Source: Stenotrophomonas cyclobalanopsidis
Lineage (GTDB): Bacteria > Pseudomonadota > Gammaproteobacteria > Xanthomonadales > Xanthomonadaceae
Direction of reading: 5' to 3'
DNA length: 41,043 nt
Assembly: GCF_008710035.1 (NCBI RefSeq)
Contig: NZ_VYKI01000004.1
Coordinates: 67,326 to 108,368 of the forward strand
Below the pieces are notes generated by a model that saw only the letters and a program-made list of their open reading frames with translations, was not told the DNA's origin and searched no databases. The first letter of the stretch is position 1; every line of letters begins with the position of its first letter. Positions 24,790 through 34,539 of this stretch are shown here, piece after piece. The translations under genes were made by a program, and so were the position numbers.

Positions 24790-26058
24790 ATGAACACTGC
24801 CGTGGATGCAAATGCCCAACCGACCGACGTCGAGCAAACTGAAATCCTGATCATCGGCGCCGGCCCGGCCGGCTCGGTCGCCGCAGCGATGCTGCGCCAA
24901 CAGGGCCGCCAGGTGCTGATGCTGGAACGCCAGCAGTTCCCGCGCTTCTCGATCGGCGAGAGCCTGCTGCCGCAGAGCATGGAGTACATCGAGGCGGCCG
25001 GCCTGCTGCAGGACGTGGTGGAGGCGGGTTTCCAGTACAAGAACGGTGCAGCCTTCGTGCATGGGGATGAGCGCACCGCCTTCGATTTCCGGCAGAAGTT
25101 CTCGCCGGGCTGGGGCACCACCTACCAGGTGCAGCGCGCCGACTTCGACAACGTGCTGGCCCGCGGTGCCGAGCGCATGGGCACCACCCTGCGCTTCGGC
25201 GATGAAGTGCTGGCGGTGGAAGCCGGTGAGCACCCGGCGGTGAACGTGCGCCGTCCCGATGGCAGCGAGTACCGTATCGAAGCCGACTTCATCCTCGATG
25301 CTTCCGGCTTCGCGCGCCTGCTGCCGCGCCTGCTGGACCTGGAATCGCCGTCCAACTTCCCGGTGCGCGGTGCGATCTTCTGCCACGTGCGCGACAACAT
25401 CCCGGCCGAAGCGGATTTCGACCGCAACAAGATCCTCATCACCACCCACCCCGAGCACATCGACGTCTGGTACTGGACCATCCCGTTCTCCAACGGCTGC
25501 TGCTCGCTGGGCGTGGTGGCCGAACCGTCGTTCTTCGAACGCTACGAGGGTGACGACCTGCAGAAGCTGCAGGCCATCGTCGGCGAGGACCCGAACCTGA
25601 CCGGCCTGCTGGCCAATGCCCAATGGGCCGTGCTGCCGGTGCGCCGCATCACCGGCTATTCGGCCAACGTCAGCTCGCTGTGGGGCCCGGGCTACGCGCT
25701 GCTGGGCAACGCCGGTGAATTCCTCGACCCGGTGTTCTCCTCCGGCGTGACCATCGCCTTCAAGTCGGCACAGCTGGCCAGCGAATGCCTGAAACGCCGA
25801 TACGCCGGTGAGGCCGTGGACTGGGAAAACGAGTTCTCCATTCCGCTGCGCGCGGGGGTCAAGACCTTCCGCCGCTTCGTGGAAAGCTGGTACGAAGGCG
25901 GTTTCCAGAAGATCATCTACCACCCCGACCAGCAGCCGGAAATCCGCGACATGATCAGCTCCATCCTGGCCGGTTACGCCTGGGACACCAACAACCCCTA
26001 CGTGGCCGACCCCAGCGGTCGTCGCATGCGTGTGCTGGAGCAACTGTGCAGCGCCTGA
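24790..26058 (+). CDS. FAD-dependent halogenase-like monooxygenase
   Basis: A 422-residue flavoprotein with an N-terminal FAD-binding GAGPAG (23-28), GESLLPQS after the first helix, and the WxWxIP-type motif as Trp227-Tyr228-Trp229-Thr-Ile-Pro232, a hallmark of flavin-dependent halogenases. Lys84 in FQYKNGAAF lies near where halogenases hold the catalytic Lys. Xanthomonadins are known to be brominated aryl polyenes, so halogenation of the aryl head is a reasonable idea; hydroxylation or another oxidation is also possible. There is a 56-base gap from the exporter, with AAGGA before the ATG. The next gene overlaps its end by 13 bases. Confidence 0.85.
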   Translation: MNTAVDANAQPTDVEQTEILIIGAGPAGSVAAAMLRQQGRQVLMLERQQFPRFSIGESLLPQSMEYIEAAGLLQDVVEAGFQYKNGAAFVHGDERTAFDFRQKFSPGWGTTYQVQRADFDNVLARGAERMGTTLRFGDEVLAVEAGEHPAVNVRRPDGSEYRIEADFILDASGFARLLPRLLDLESPSNFPVRGAIFCHVRDNIPAEADFDRNKILITTHPEHIDVWYWTIPFSNGCCSLGVVAEPSFFERYEGDDLQKLQAIVGEDPNLTGLLANAQWAVLPVRRITGYSANVSSLWGPGYALLGNAGEFLDPVFSSGVTIAFKSAQLASECLKRRYAGEAVDWENEFSIPLRAGVKTFRRFVESWYEGGFQKIIYHPDQQPEIRDMISSILAGYAWDTNNPYVADPSGRRMRVLEQLCSA

Positions 26059-26603
26059 TCGTCCGCTTCGGCGCGGTGCTGCTGTGCCTGCTGCTGGCCG
26101 CCTGTGCCAGCCGCATGCCGCGCCCGCTGGTTGAACTGCCGCCGCTGCGCCTGTCGCCGGCCAGCCTGCCGGCGCCGCTGGCGCTGCAGCAGCAGCTGCA
26201 TTTCCGTTTCGGCAGCCATGAACGAGACCTCGATGCGCTGCTGGAAGCGGATGCGCAGCAGGTGCAGCTGGCCGTTCAGGCGATGGGCCAGACCGGCGTG
26301 CGCCTGCAGTGGGACGGCCAGCAGCTGACCCAGCAGCGTGCGCCGTGGCTGCCGCCGCAGGTGCGTGCTGAGCGCGTGCTCGACGACTTGCAGTTCGCGC
26401 TGTGGCCTACCGCCGCGATTGCCGCCGCGCTGCCGGCCGGCTGGCAGGTGGTCGATGACGGCCACCAGCGCAACCTCTCGCGCGATGGCCAGGTGTGGCT
26501 GCAGCTGCGGCGCTTGGACGATGGCAGCGTGCAGCTGGACAACCGCGCCGAGGGCTACACCCTGCGCATCGAATCGATCGACATGGCCGGGCAGGATAAA
26601 TGA
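26046..26603 (+). CDS. DUF3261-like lipoprotein of the polyene cluster (ApeN-like)
   Basis: A 185-residue protein with a lipoprotein signal peptide: basic start, hydrophobic stretch and lipobox LLAAC, with Cys20 as the lipidation site. The mature part (FRFGSHERDLDALLEADAQQVQLA...) fits the DUF3261 family found in aryl polyene clusters as far as I can judge. Being membrane-anchored in the periplasm next to LolA-like and MMPL genes, it may act in outer-membrane insertion, like a LolB-type acceptor; this is inference. The start is GTG at 26046, and its stop overlaps the next ATG. Confidence 0.8.
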   Translation: MQRLIVRFGAVLLCLLLAACASRMPRPLVELPPLRLSPASLPAPLALQQQLHFRFGSHERDLDALLEADAQQVQLAVQAMGQTGVRLQWDGQQLTQQRAPWLPPQVRAERVLDDLQFALWPTAAIAAALPAGWQVVDDGHQRNLSRDGQVWLQLRRLDDGSVQLDNRAEGYTLRIESIDMAGQDK

Positions 26604-27790
26604 CCGCAGCGATTTACCTGAACGACCTCGGCGTGGTCTGCGCGCTCGGTGAAGGCCGCGCGGCCGTGGCCGCCGCCCTGTTTGCCGACGCACCGGGCGG
26701 CCTCAGCGACAACGACACCCTGCTGCCGGGCCAGACCCTGGCGCTGGGCGAAGTGCGCACGCCGCTGCCCGCGCTGGACGACCTGCCAGTGGCCCTGCGC
26801 GGCCGCAACAACGCGCTGCTGGACGCGGCCCTGGCGCAGATCGCGCCGTCGGTGCAGGCCGCCATCGCCCGTTACGGTGCATCGCGCGTGGCGGTGGTGC
26901 TGGGCACCAGCACCTCGGGCATCGGTGAATCCGAGCAGGCCCTGCGCACCCGCGCCGGGACCGGTGAGTGGCCGCAGGGCTTCGACTACGCACAGCAGGA
27001 AATGGGCACCGCCGCGCAGTTCGTGCGCCAGCGCAGCGGTGCGCTGGGCCCGGCCTGGACGCTGTCCACCGCCTGTTCTTCCAGCGCCAAGGCGCTGATG
27101 TCGGCCGCGCGCATGCTGCGCGCCGGCATCGTCGATGCGGTCATCGCCGGTGGCGCCGATTCGCTGTGCCGCTTCACCGTGGCCGGCTTCAGCGCGCTCG
27201 AGTCGGTATCCGCGCTGCGCTGCAACCCTTTCTCGCAGCACCGCTGCGGCATCAACATCGGCGAAGGTGCGGCGCTGTTCCTGCTGACCCGCGACGCCGG
27301 CCCGGTGCAGCTGGCCGGCTGGGGCGAATCAGCCGACGCCCACCACATGTCCGCACCCGACCCGAAGGGCCTGGGCGCGATCGACGCCCTGCAGCAGGCG
27401 CTGCAGCGTGCCGGCTGGGATGCAGGCGACGTGGATTACGTGAACCTGCACGGCACCGCCACCAGCCACAACGATGCGATGGAAAGCGTGGCCGTGGCCC
27501 AGGTGCTGGGCACCACGGTGCCGGCCAGCTCAACCAAGCCGCTGACCGGCCACACCCTCGGCGCCTCCGGTGCGATCGAGGCGGCCGTGTGCTGGATCCT
27601 GCTGGCCGAGAATCCCGGTCACCGGCTGCCGACGCACTGGTGGGATGGCAGCGCGGATCCGGCACTGCCGGCATTGCCGCTGGTCGCCCCGGGTGCGCGC
27701 CTGGAACGGGCGCCGCGGCGCGTGCTCAGCAATTCCTTCGCCTTCGGCGGCAGCAATGCCGTGCTGGCCCTGCAGGCGGTGGCCGCATGA
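26600..27790 (+). CDS. Beta-ketoacyl-ACP synthase (ApeO-like)
   Basis: A 396-residue thiolase-fold condensing enzyme with the complete Cys-His-His triad: Cys159 in STACSSS, His284 in LHGTATSH, His318 in TGHTLGASG, and the C-terminal FGGSNAVL loop. It would extend the polyene by two carbons per cycle, probably with the catalytically incomplete chain-length-factor protein at 13775 as partner. It overlaps the lipoprotein gene (ATGA) and the dehydratase gene (ATGA). Confidence 0.93.
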   Translation: MTAAIYLNDLGVVCALGEGRAAVAAALFADAPGGLSDNDTLLPGQTLALGEVRTPLPALDDLPVALRGRNNALLDAALAQIAPSVQAAIARYGASRVAVVLGTSTSGIGESEQALRTRAGTGEWPQGFDYAQQEMGTAAQFVRQRSGALGPAWTLSTACSSSAKALMSAARMLRAGIVDAVIAGGADSLCRFTVAGFSALESVSALRCNPFSQHRCGINIGEGAALFLLTRDAGPVQLAGWGESADAHHMSAPDPKGLGAIDALQQALQRAGWDAGDVDYVNLHGTATSHNDAMESVAVAQVLGTTVPASSTKPLTGHTLGASGAIEAAVCWILLAENPGHRLPTHWWDGSADPALPALPLVAPGARLERAPRRVLSNSFAFGGSNAVLALQAVAA

Positions 27791-28245
27791 GCCTGCCCCT
27801 GTTCGCGATCGAAGACGTGGTGCCGCACCGCCACGACATGTGCCTGCTGGAGCGCATCGTGCGCTGGGACCAGGACAGCATCGAGGCCGAGCTGGTGGTG
27901 CCCGCTGCGGGGCTGTTCATCGACGACGGCGGCGTACCGGCCTGGGTCGGCATCGAGTACATGGCGCAGGCCATCGCGGCCTGGGCCGGCTGCCGTGCAC
28001 GCGTGGCCGGCAACCCGCCGCAGCTGGGCTTCCTGCTCGGCAGCCGACGCTACACCAGTCCGCGCAGCAGCTTCCCCAGCGGCAGTGTGCTGCGCGTACA
28101 CGCGCGCTGCGAGCTGTTGGGTGACAATGGGCTAGGGATGTTCGCCTGCAGGATCCTGGCAGGCGATGAAGAATGGGCGGTCGCCAACGTGTCGGTGTTC
28201 GAACCGGCCGACTCGATGGCATATCTGGAGAGTGGACAGGCATGA
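27787..28245 (+). CDS. Hot-dog 3-hydroxyacyl-ACP dehydratase (ApeP-like)
   Basis: A 152-residue hot-dog protein with VPHRHDMCLLERI near the N-terminus (His14/His16), VGIEYMAQAIAAWAG forming the central helix, and FLLGSRRYTS after it, as in the FabA/ApeP group. It is the second dehydratase in the cluster besides the domain fused to the ligase; studied systems also use two. It is coupled by ATGA to the ketosynthase upstream and the reductase downstream. Confidence 0.88.
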   Translation: MSLPLFAIEDVVPHRHDMCLLERIVRWDQDSIEAELVVPAAGLFIDDGGVPAWVGIEYMAQAIAAWAGCRARVAGNPPQLGFLLGSRRYTSPRSSFPSGSVLRVHARCELLGDNGLGMFACRILAGDEEWAVANVSVFEPADSMAYLESGQA

Positions 28246-28973
28246 CAGGGAATCGAAGCGTGCTGGTGACCGGCGCCAGCCGGGGCATCGGCCGGGCCAT
28301 TGCGCTGCGTATCGCGCGCGAGGGCTTCGACGTGGTGGTGCATTGCCGCAGCCGCGTAGAGGAAGCACAGGCCGTGGCGGCCGAGATCCAGGCACTGGGC
28401 CAGCAGGCCCGCGTGCTGGCCTTCGACGTGGCCGACCGTGCAGCCGCACGTGCGGCGCTGGAAGCGGACGTGGAAGCGCATGGCGCCTATTACGGCGTGG
28501 TCTGCAACGCCGGCATCGCCCGTGATGGCGCCTTCCCGGCGCTGTCCGAGGACGACTGGGACCAGGTCATCCACACCAACCTGGATGGCTTCTACAACGT
28601 GCTGCACCCGCTGATCATGCCGATGGTGCGGCGGCGCAAGCCGGGCCGCATCGTCACCCTGTCCTCGGTGTCCGGCGTGGCCGGCAACCGCGGCCAGGTC
28701 AACTACAGTGCGGCCAAGGCCGGCATCATCGGTGCCACCAAGGCGCTGGCGCTGGAACTGGCCAGCCGCCAGATCACCGTCAACTGCGTGGCCCCGGGCC
28801 TGATCGAGACCGATATGCTGAACGACGAAGTGGTCGACCATGCGCTGAAGCTGATCCCCGCCGGCCGCGTCGGCCGTCCGGAGGAAGTGGCCGCCACCGT
28901 CGCCTTCCTGCTGTCCGAGCCGGCCGGCTACATCACCCGCCAGGTGATCTCGGTGAACGGGGGCATGATCTGA
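28242..28973 (+). CDS. fabG: 3-oxoacyl-ACP reductase (FabG/ApeQ-like)
   Basis: A 243-residue short-chain dehydrogenase with the NADPH-binding TGASRGIG (10-17), NAG (89-91), and an Asn113-Ser142-Tyr155-Lys159 catalytic set. VNGGMI is the FabG-typical C-terminus. It reduces the 3-keto group in each polyene cycle. It overlaps the dehydratase by ATGA and the next ketosynthase by one base. Confidence 0.95.
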   Translation: MTGNRSVLVTGASRGIGRAIALRIAREGFDVVVHCRSRVEEAQAVAAEIQALGQQARVLAFDVADRAAARAALEADVEAHGAYYGVVCNAGIARDGAFPALSEDDWDQVIHTNLDGFYNVLHPLIMPMVRRRKPGRIVTLSSVSGVAGNRGQVNYSAAKAGIIGATKALALELASRQITVNCVAPGLIETDMLNDEVVDHALKLIPAGRVGRPEEVAATVAFLLSEPAGYITRQVISVNGGMI

Positions 28974-30211
28974 TGGCTGCCGATCGTCGCGTGGTGGTCA
29001 CCGGTGCCGCCGCCATCAGCCCGCTCGGCCATGACTGGCCGACCATCGAGGCGCACCTGCGCAGCTGCCGCAATGCCGTGCGCACGATGCCCGAGTGGGA
29101 TGTCTACGCCGGCCTGAACACCAAGCTGGCTGCACCGGCGCAGGACTACGACCTGCCGCCTAACTACAACCGCAAGACCACCCGCTCGATGGGCAAGGTC
29201 GCCATCATGTCGGTGCGCGCCACCGAAGTGGCGCTGCGCGAAGCGGGCCTGTTCGAGCACCCGGTGCTGCGCAGCGGCCGTGCCGGCGTGGCCTACGGCT
29301 CGTCCTCGGGCAGCCATGAAGCCACCGGCGAATTCGGCCGCATGCTGCACGAATTCACCACCGACGGCATCAGCGCCACCACCTACCTGAAGATGATGAG
29401 CCACACCGCGCCGGTCAACATCGGCGTGTTCTTCGGCCTGTCCGGGCGGGTCTACACCACTTCCAGCGCCTGCACCTCGGGCAGCCAGGGCGTGGGCGCC
29501 GGCTACGAAGCGATCCGCAGCGGCAAGCAGACGGTGATGGTGGCCGGCGGTGCCGAACAGCTCGACGCCACCGCTGCGGCGGTGTTCGACACCCTGTTCG
29601 CCACCAGCACGCGCAACGATGCACCGCACACCACCCCGCGCCCGTTCGATGCCGGCCGCGATGGCCTGGTGCTGGGCGAGGGCGCATGCACGCTGATCCT
29701 GGAAGACCTGGAACACGCACAGGCCCGCGGCGCGACGATCCTCGCCGAGATCGTCGGCTACGGCACCAACAGCGACGGCCAGCACGTCACCCAGCCCAGC
29801 GCCGACACCATGGCCCAGGCCATGCGCCTGGCGCTGGAGGATGCTGGCCTGCAGCCGTCGCAGATCGACTACGTGAACGCCCACGGCACCGCTACCGACC
29901 ACGGTGACATTGCCGAGACCCAGGCCACCGCCCAGGTCTTCGGCAACCGCATGCCGATCAGCTCGCTGAAGAGCTACGTCGGCCACATGCTGGGGGCCTG
30001 CGGCGCGTTCGAAGCCTGGATGAGCATCGAGATGATGCGCGCCGGCTGGTTCGCCCCGACCCTCAACCTGGGCGAGGTCGACCCGCGTTGCGGCCAGCTC
30101 GATTTCATCACCGGACAGGGCCGCGAACTGCAGGCCGAGTACGTGATGAGCAACAATTTCGCCTTCGGTGGCATCAACACCTCGCTGGTGTTCCGCCGCT
30201 GGAGCGAATGA
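28973..30211 (+). CDS. Beta-ketoacyl-ACP synthase (ApeR-like)
   Basis: A 412-residue FabF-like condensing enzyme with Cys167 in SSACTSGSQ, His304 in NAHGTATDH and His338 in VGHMLGACG, plus the C-terminal FAFGGINTSL loop. It is the third ketosynthase-type protein of the cluster and probably makes the first condensation with the aryl starter or acts alone in elongation. The ATG shares one base with the reductase stop. It is the last of the biosynthetic genes. Confidence 0.93.
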   Translation: MAADRRVVVTGAAAISPLGHDWPTIEAHLRSCRNAVRTMPEWDVYAGLNTKLAAPAQDYDLPPNYNRKTTRSMGKVAIMSVRATEVALREAGLFEHPVLRSGRAGVAYGSSSGSHEATGEFGRMLHEFTTDGISATTYLKMMSHTAPVNIGVFFGLSGRVYTTSSACTSGSQGVGAGYEAIRSGKQTVMVAGGAEQLDATAAAVFDTLFATSTRNDAPHTTPRPFDAGRDGLVLGEGACTLILEDLEHAQARGATILAEIVGYGTNSDGQHVTQPSADTMAQAMRLALEDAGLQPSQIDYVNAHGTATDHGDIAETQATAQVFGNRMPISSLKSYVGHMLGACGAFEAWMSIEMMRAGWFAPTLNLGEVDPRCGQLDFITGQGRELQAEYVMSNNFAFGGINTSLVFRRWSE

Positions 30212-30264
30212 TCCACCGCCCCACACCGCGCTCCACCCCGCACCCCGAACAAGGAGAAGTTTCG

Positions 30265-30705
30265 ATGCGTCGTACCCTGATGATCGCCACGGCCACCGCA
30301 CTGCTGGCCCTGACCTCCACCGCCTCGGCCCGCGACACCCGCGTCGAGCAGTCCCTGCACGAGCTGATCAGCTCGCAGGCCGCCAAGGATGCCGGCATCG
30401 ACGGCAGCGTGCGTTTCTACCTGGCCGGCCAGCCGGTCAGCGTGCAGCAGCGCCTGGGCGAGGACGTGACCAACAAGAAGACCAACGCCGCCAACAAGAG
30501 CGACGCGGAAGCCTGCCGCTGGGTGGCCCTGTCGGCGCTGCGCGCGCTGCAGGATGGCGCCAAGTCGCGCGGCGCCAATGCCGTGGTCGACATCGTCAGC
30601 TATTACAAGAAGAACGAGTTCAAGAGCGCGACCAATTACGAATGCTACGCCGGCGCGATCCTGGCGGGCGTGGCGCTGAAGGGCACCTACGCCAAGGTGA
30701 AGTAA
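30265..30705 (+). CDS. Conserved periplasmic protein at the end of the polyene cluster
   Basis: A 146-residue protein with AAGGAGAAG before the ATG and a Sec signal peptide (RRTLMIATATALLALTSTASA, cut after ASA). The mature part has EDVTNKKTNAANKSD, then a segment with GANAVVDIVSYYKKNEF and NYECYAGAILAGVAL that recalls YbjQ-type small beta/alpha domains. Two cysteines (in EACRW and YECYA) could pair in the periplasm. Related xanthomonad proteins are sometimes labelled excinuclease subunits; there is no UvrA feature here. It lies 53 bases after the ketosynthase and before a large terminator, so it is probably co-transcribed with the cluster. Confidence 0.75.
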   Translation: MRRTLMIATATALLALTSTASARDTRVEQSLHELISSQAAKDAGIDGSVRFYLAGQPVSVQQRLGEDVTNKKTNAANKSDAEACRWVALSALRALQDGAKSRGANAVVDIVSYYKKNEFKSATNYECYAGAILAGVALKGTYAKVK

Positions 30706-30760
30706 CTGCGGGAGATGGCGGGTCGTGCCTGAACGCCATCGCCACATTGCTGAACCCCAT

Positions 30761-30811
30761 CGGGGAAACGCCGTCGATCGCGCCGCCATCGTCGCGCGAC
30801 GGCTTTCCCCG
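30761..30811 (+). terminator. Large terminator hairpin closing the polyene cluster
   Basis: CGGGGAAA-c-GCCGTCG (30761-30776) pairs with CGACGGC-TTTCCCCG (30797-30811), 15 base pairs with one bulge and a 20-base loop. The inner GC stem followed by TTT is the usual terminator form. The AAA/TTT symmetry would also let it work in the other orientation. Confidence 0.7.
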
Positions 30812-30864
30812 GTGTCGGCTTTCCGACACAATCATGGCTCTTCCCGGGTTATCGTCCCGCGGAC

Positions 30865-31125
30865 ATGCACGCCTACGTCTATAAAAGCCAACTCAAGCCG
30901 GACACCTACGTCTATCTCGCCCGTCGTGATGATTTCAGCGCGCTGCCTGCGCCGCTGGTCACCTCGCTGGGTGCGCTGTCGTTCGTCCTCGAAGTGACCC
31001 TGGATGCGCAGCGCCGGCTGGCCCAGGCCGACCCGGACAAGGTCCGCAGCGAACTGACTGAGCGGGGTTTCTACCTGCAGGTGCCGCCGTCGGTGACCAG
31101 CATGATGCGGCGCCACTATGACTGA
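30865..31125 (+). CDS. YcgL domain-containing protein
   Basis: An 86-residue protein that is essentially one YcgL (DUF709-type) domain: [18 protein letters not shown] at the start, then [18 protein letters not shown] and a C-terminal GFYLQVPP. The fold is known but no activity is established. Its last bases overlap the start of the ankyrin gene by eight. Confidence 0.88.
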   Translation: MHAYVYKSQLKPDTYVYLARRDDFSALPAPLVTSLGALSFVLEVTLDAQRRLAQADPDKVRSELTERGFYLQVPPSVTSMMRRHYD

Positions 31126-34100
31126 GCTGTCGCGCCCACGCGCACTGTCGATCGCTTTCGTCCTCGGCGCCGTGCTGGCGCTGGCCTCGGTCGTGGGTGG
31201 GCTGCCCGGTGCCGTGCTTGCCGCACTGGCGCAGCCGGCGTTCGCGCTGGGCGTGTCGTGGTGGCGGCGCAGCCGCACGCTGCAGGCTCCGAAGCTGATC
31301 GCGCGGCGGGAGCTGCCGGCGTTGGCGGTGCTGTGGGCTGCGGCCCCGGCAGGCCTGGCGCTGCTGCTGGCATGGCCGCTGGCGGCGCTGCGTGACAGCG
31401 GCAGCCTGGCCGCCGTGCTCGGCCTGAGCGTGCTGGTCAGTGCCGGCCTGCTGGCCGCGTGGCGCACCTGGCCGTTGTGGAACGATGTCGAACGCCTTGA
31501 TGGCAGCCTCGCCCAGCATTGGCACGCGCTGGCCGGGCGTGACCTGACCGCCTGGCGTGGCCTGCTGGTGGCGGCGATCGTGGTCGCCCTGGCCGCGCTG
31601 ATCGTGCTGCCGGCCTGGCCGGGCCTGTTGCCGGAAGGCGCCGGTTGGCCTGCCGCACTGGCCACGCTGGTGCTGTCGCCGGTCCTGCACCTGCTGCTGC
31701 AGCGGGTGGCACCGGCGCCGATGGTCAGCCTGCGCAGCACTACGCAGGATCTGCCCAGCGGCGATGCCGAAGCCCTGTTCAACGCCGCCGCCGAAAGCAC
31801 GCCGCTGGAAGCGATGGCACCGCAGGAGCTGACCCCGGCGCTGTACGAAGCCGCGCGCCACGGCCGCATCGACCGCGCGCTGCAGCTGCTGCAGGCCGGT
31901 GCCGATCCGCACGCGCTGCCGGACCCGAACTGGCGCGACCAGCGCAGCCTGGCCGTGCTCGCCGCCGTGCTGCCCGACCTGCGCCTGCTGCGCGAACTGA
32001 TCGGTCGTGGCGTTGACGTGAATGCTCCGCACCGTGGCATGACCCCGCTGCTGGCCGCCACGCGCGACAGCTGGCATGGGCGCCCCGAAGCGGTGATGAC
32101 CCTGCTGGCCAACGGCGCCGATTCGCGCGCGATGGACAGCGATGGCAACACGCCTCTGCATCACGCCGCGCGCAGTTCCGACCCAGGCGTGGCCGCGCTG
32201 CTGCGCGATGCCGCCGCCGAGGTGGATGCGCTCAACACCGAAGGCTGGTCGCCTCTGGCGGTGGCCTGCCAGGTCGGCAACTGGCGCCTGGCCCGCTTCC
32301 TGCTCGAGCGCGGTGCGCGCAGCGAACCCAGCGAAGGCACCCCGGTGCTGCTGGCCGCTGCCGCCACCGAGGACGACGATCCGGCCGGCGTGCAGCTGCT
32401 GCTCAAGCACAAGGCGCGCGCCGATGCACGCGACCGCCAGCGTCGCAGCGCACTGCACGAAGCGGCCCTGGCCGGCCATGTCGAGATCATCGGCGTGCTG
32501 CTGGGTGCCGGCGCCAACCTCGAAGCGCGCGATGCGCTGGGCCGCACGCCGTGGCTGGAAGCGGCCCGTGCCGGTCGCGCTGCCGTCATCGAACACCTGC
32601 TGCCGCACAAGCCGGACCTGGTGGCGGTCGATGGCGAAGGCCGCAACGCGGTGCTGCTGGCCGCGATGGCCGAAGATGTCTCGCCGCTGCTGGTCAAGCG
32701 CCTGGTCGACCTGGGCATCGCCGCCGATGCCAGCGATCCGCTTGGCCGTCGTGCGGTGGACTACGCCGCCGAAGCCGGGCGCTGGGCGATCGTGGCCCTG
32801 CTGGACCCGTCCTATCCGCTGCCGGCCGCGGTCAGCGATGGCCTGGCCGAGCGCGGTGAAGCCGCCAGCGCCAGCGGCCTGCTACCCGACCGACCGCCGC
32901 TGACCCTGCTGCGCGAAGCGCTGGGCTTCGGCAATACCGAAGGCATGGCCGCGCTGGCCAAGCTGTGCCAGCCGGAAGAGCTGGGCGGCCTGCTGCTGGA
33001 CCCGGAACTGGCGCTGGAACCGCGCGCGGTCGACTGGCTGCTGGGCCATGGCGCCGATCCCTACGTGCGCGACGCCTGTGCCGATACCCCCATGTTCGCC
33101 CTGCTGTCGCGCGGCATCGACGCGGTGCCGGCGCTGCAGGTGATGCTGCAGCGTGGCCTGTCGCCGGCCGGCCGCGGTGGCCTGGCCCGCTTCCTCGCTG
33201 CCTGCGCGCAGCACGACCAGGCCGCACGCGGCCTGGAGCAGCTGGCGCTGGAACTGCTCGAACGCGGTGCCGATCCGTTCGCCGCTTCGCCGGCCGGTGA
33301 TCCGCCGCTGTCGCTGGCGGTGCGCCTGGGCTGGCTGCGCCTGCAGCAGGCCCTGCTCAATACCGGTGTCGACCGCGAAGCCCGCGACAGCCACGGCATG
33401 ACCGCCCTGCACCTGGCCACCGCGCTGGCCCGCGAAGGCGCGCTGAAGCTGCTGGTACAGCACGGTGCATCGCCGGAAGCGCGCGCCGCCGATGGCCAGA
33501 CGCCGCTGGGCGTGGCGCTGTCGATCGGCCGCCGTGACCTGGCCGACTGGCTGGATTGGCGGGTGTGGCCGCTGCCGCGCCGCACCCTGCGTGAACGCGA
33601 CCTGCCGGCTGCGGCCATGGTTGGTGACGTCGATGCCGTGCGCCGCTTGAACGATCTGGGCTTTGCCATCGACGCCGTCGATGCGCAGGGCTGCACCGCA
33701 CTGCTGCGTGCGGCCGGTGGTGGCCATCTGGCGGTGGTCGACCTGCTGCTGGCGCGTGGCGCCGATCCGCAGCACGGCGCCGCCAGTGGCGCGACCCCGT
33801 TGTCGGCGGCGGTCAGCATGCGCCAGGTGGACATCGTCTCGGCCCTGCTCGATGCCGGCGCCCAGCTGGAACACCGCCTGCCGGGCGGAGTGACCGTGCT
33901 GATGCTGGCCTCGGCGCTGGGCCTGCCGGACATCGTCGCGCGCCTGCTCACCGCTGGTGCCGACGTGCATGCCGGCGATGCGCAGCAGCTGGGCCCGCTG
34001 CACTGCGCGGCGCTGTACGGCTTCAGCGCCCGCGACCGTTCGCGCCTGCTGGCCCTGCTGGATACCCTGCTGCTGGCTGGCGCCGAGCCGGACCTGGCCG

Positions 34101-34456
34101 CGGCCGGGTCGGTCACGCCGTTGCTGCTGCTGCTGGGTGCACGCGCCGAGCCGGGCACCGCCTGCGACGAGCAGGTGGTGATGGCCGCCGTGGAGCGCCT
34201 GCTGGATGAGGACGTGAGCCTGGACGTGCGTGATCCGCGCGGCTTCGGCCCGCTGCACCTGGCCGCCCTGCACGGGCTGCCGCTGCTGGTCCAGCGCCTG
34301 CTGCGCGCCGGTGCCGATCCGGAAGTACGCGACAGCCTCAACCGCAGCCCGCGCGAGATCGCGGTCATGCGCGGCTTCATCGACGTGGCCGGCGAATTCG
34401 AACCGCGCGTGCCCGGCGTGTCCTCGATGGCCCGGTTCCTGCGCGACAACGGCTGA
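31118..34456 (+). CDS. Large membrane-anchored ankyrin-repeat protein
   Basis: A 1112-residue protein. Residues 1 to about 205 hold about six hydrophobic helices. From about 240 to the end there are many ankyrin repeats of roughly 33 residues with the usual G-TPL-AA and LL-GAD patterns (for example [40 protein letters not shown]). A less regular middle (about 560-700) may hold degenerate repeats. The repeat face would be a protein-binding scaffold at the membrane, probably cytoplasmic. Partners are unknown. The ATG lies inside the YcgL gene, so the two are coupled. The length is unusually large for a bacterial ankyrin protein. Confidence 0.88.
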   Translation: MTELSRPRALSIAFVLGAVLALASVVGGLPGAVLAALAQPAFALGVSWWRRSRTLQAPKLIARRELPALAVLWAAAPAGLALLLAWPLAALRDSGSLAAVLGLSVLVSAGLLAAWRTWPLWNDVERLDGSLAQHWHALAGRDLTAWRGLLVAAIVVALAALIVLPAWPGLLPEGAGWPAALATLVLSPVLHLLLQRVAPAPMVSLRSTTQDLPSGDAEALFNAAAESTPLEAMAPQELTPALYEAARHGRIDRALQLLQAGADPHALPDPNWRDQRSLAVLAAVLPDLRLLRELIGRGVDVNAPHRGMTPLLAATRDSWHGRPEAVMTLLANGADSRAMDSDGNTPLHHAARSSDPGVAALLRDAAAEVDALNTEGWSPLAVACQVGNWRLARFLLERGARSEPSEGTPVLLAAAATEDDDPAGVQLLLKHKARADARDRQRRSALHEAALAGHVEIIGVLLGAGANLEARDALGRTPWLEAARAGRAAVIEHLLPHKPDLVAVDGEGRNAVLLAAMAEDVSPLLVKRLVDLGIAADASDPLGRRAVDYAAEAGRWAIVALLDPSYPLPAAVSDGLAERGEAASASGLLPDRPPLTLLREALGFGNTEGMAALAKLCQPEELGGLLLDPELALEPRAVDWLLGHGADPYVRDACADTPMFALLSRGIDAVPALQVMLQRGLSPAGRGGLARFLAACAQHDQAARGLEQLALELLERGADPFAASPAGDPPLSLAVRLGWLRLQQALLNTGVDREARDSHGMTALHLATALAREGALKLLVQHGASPEARAADGQTPLGVALSIGRRDLADWLDWRVWPLPRRTLRERDLPAAAMVGDVDAVRRLNDLGFAIDAVDAQGCTALLRAAGGGHLAVVDLLLARGADPQHGAASGATPLSAAVSMRQVDIVSALLDAGAQLEHRLPGGVTVLMLASALGLPDIVARLLTAGADVHAGDAQQLGPLHCAALYGFSARDRSRLLALLDTLLLAGAEPDLAAAGSVTPLLLLLGARAEPGTACDEQVVMAAVERLLDEDVSLDVRDPRGFGPLHLAALHGLPLLVQRLLRAGADPEVRDSLNRSPREIAVMRGFIDVAGEFEPRVPGVSSMARFLRDNG

Positions 34457-34461
34457 GAACC

Positions 34462-34527
34462 GCCGGGCATGGCCCGGCGCTACCGGACATCGCCACCCGC
34501 AGGGGCAGCGCCGGGCCATGCCCGGTG
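34462..34527. repeat. SMAG-type palindrome pair
   Basis: GCCGGGCATGGCCCGGCGCTACC at 34462-34484 and a near reverse complement at 34504-34527 (GGCAGCGCCGGGCCATGCCCG, with GCAG in place of GTAG). It is the same sequence class as the array at 10891. It begins five bases after the ankyrin gene stop. Confidence 0.8.
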
Positions 34528-34539
34528 ACCTGAAGGTGG

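Noticed and set aside
22316..24811. 831-codon minus-strand frame opposite the MMPL exporter
   Set aside because: Its translation is Arg/Gln/His-rich with no recognisable domain. The exporter on the other strand has proper helices and motifs.
30265..30705. Excinuclease subunit
   Set aside because: There is no Walker motif or zinc finger; the protein is 146 residues and has a signal peptide.
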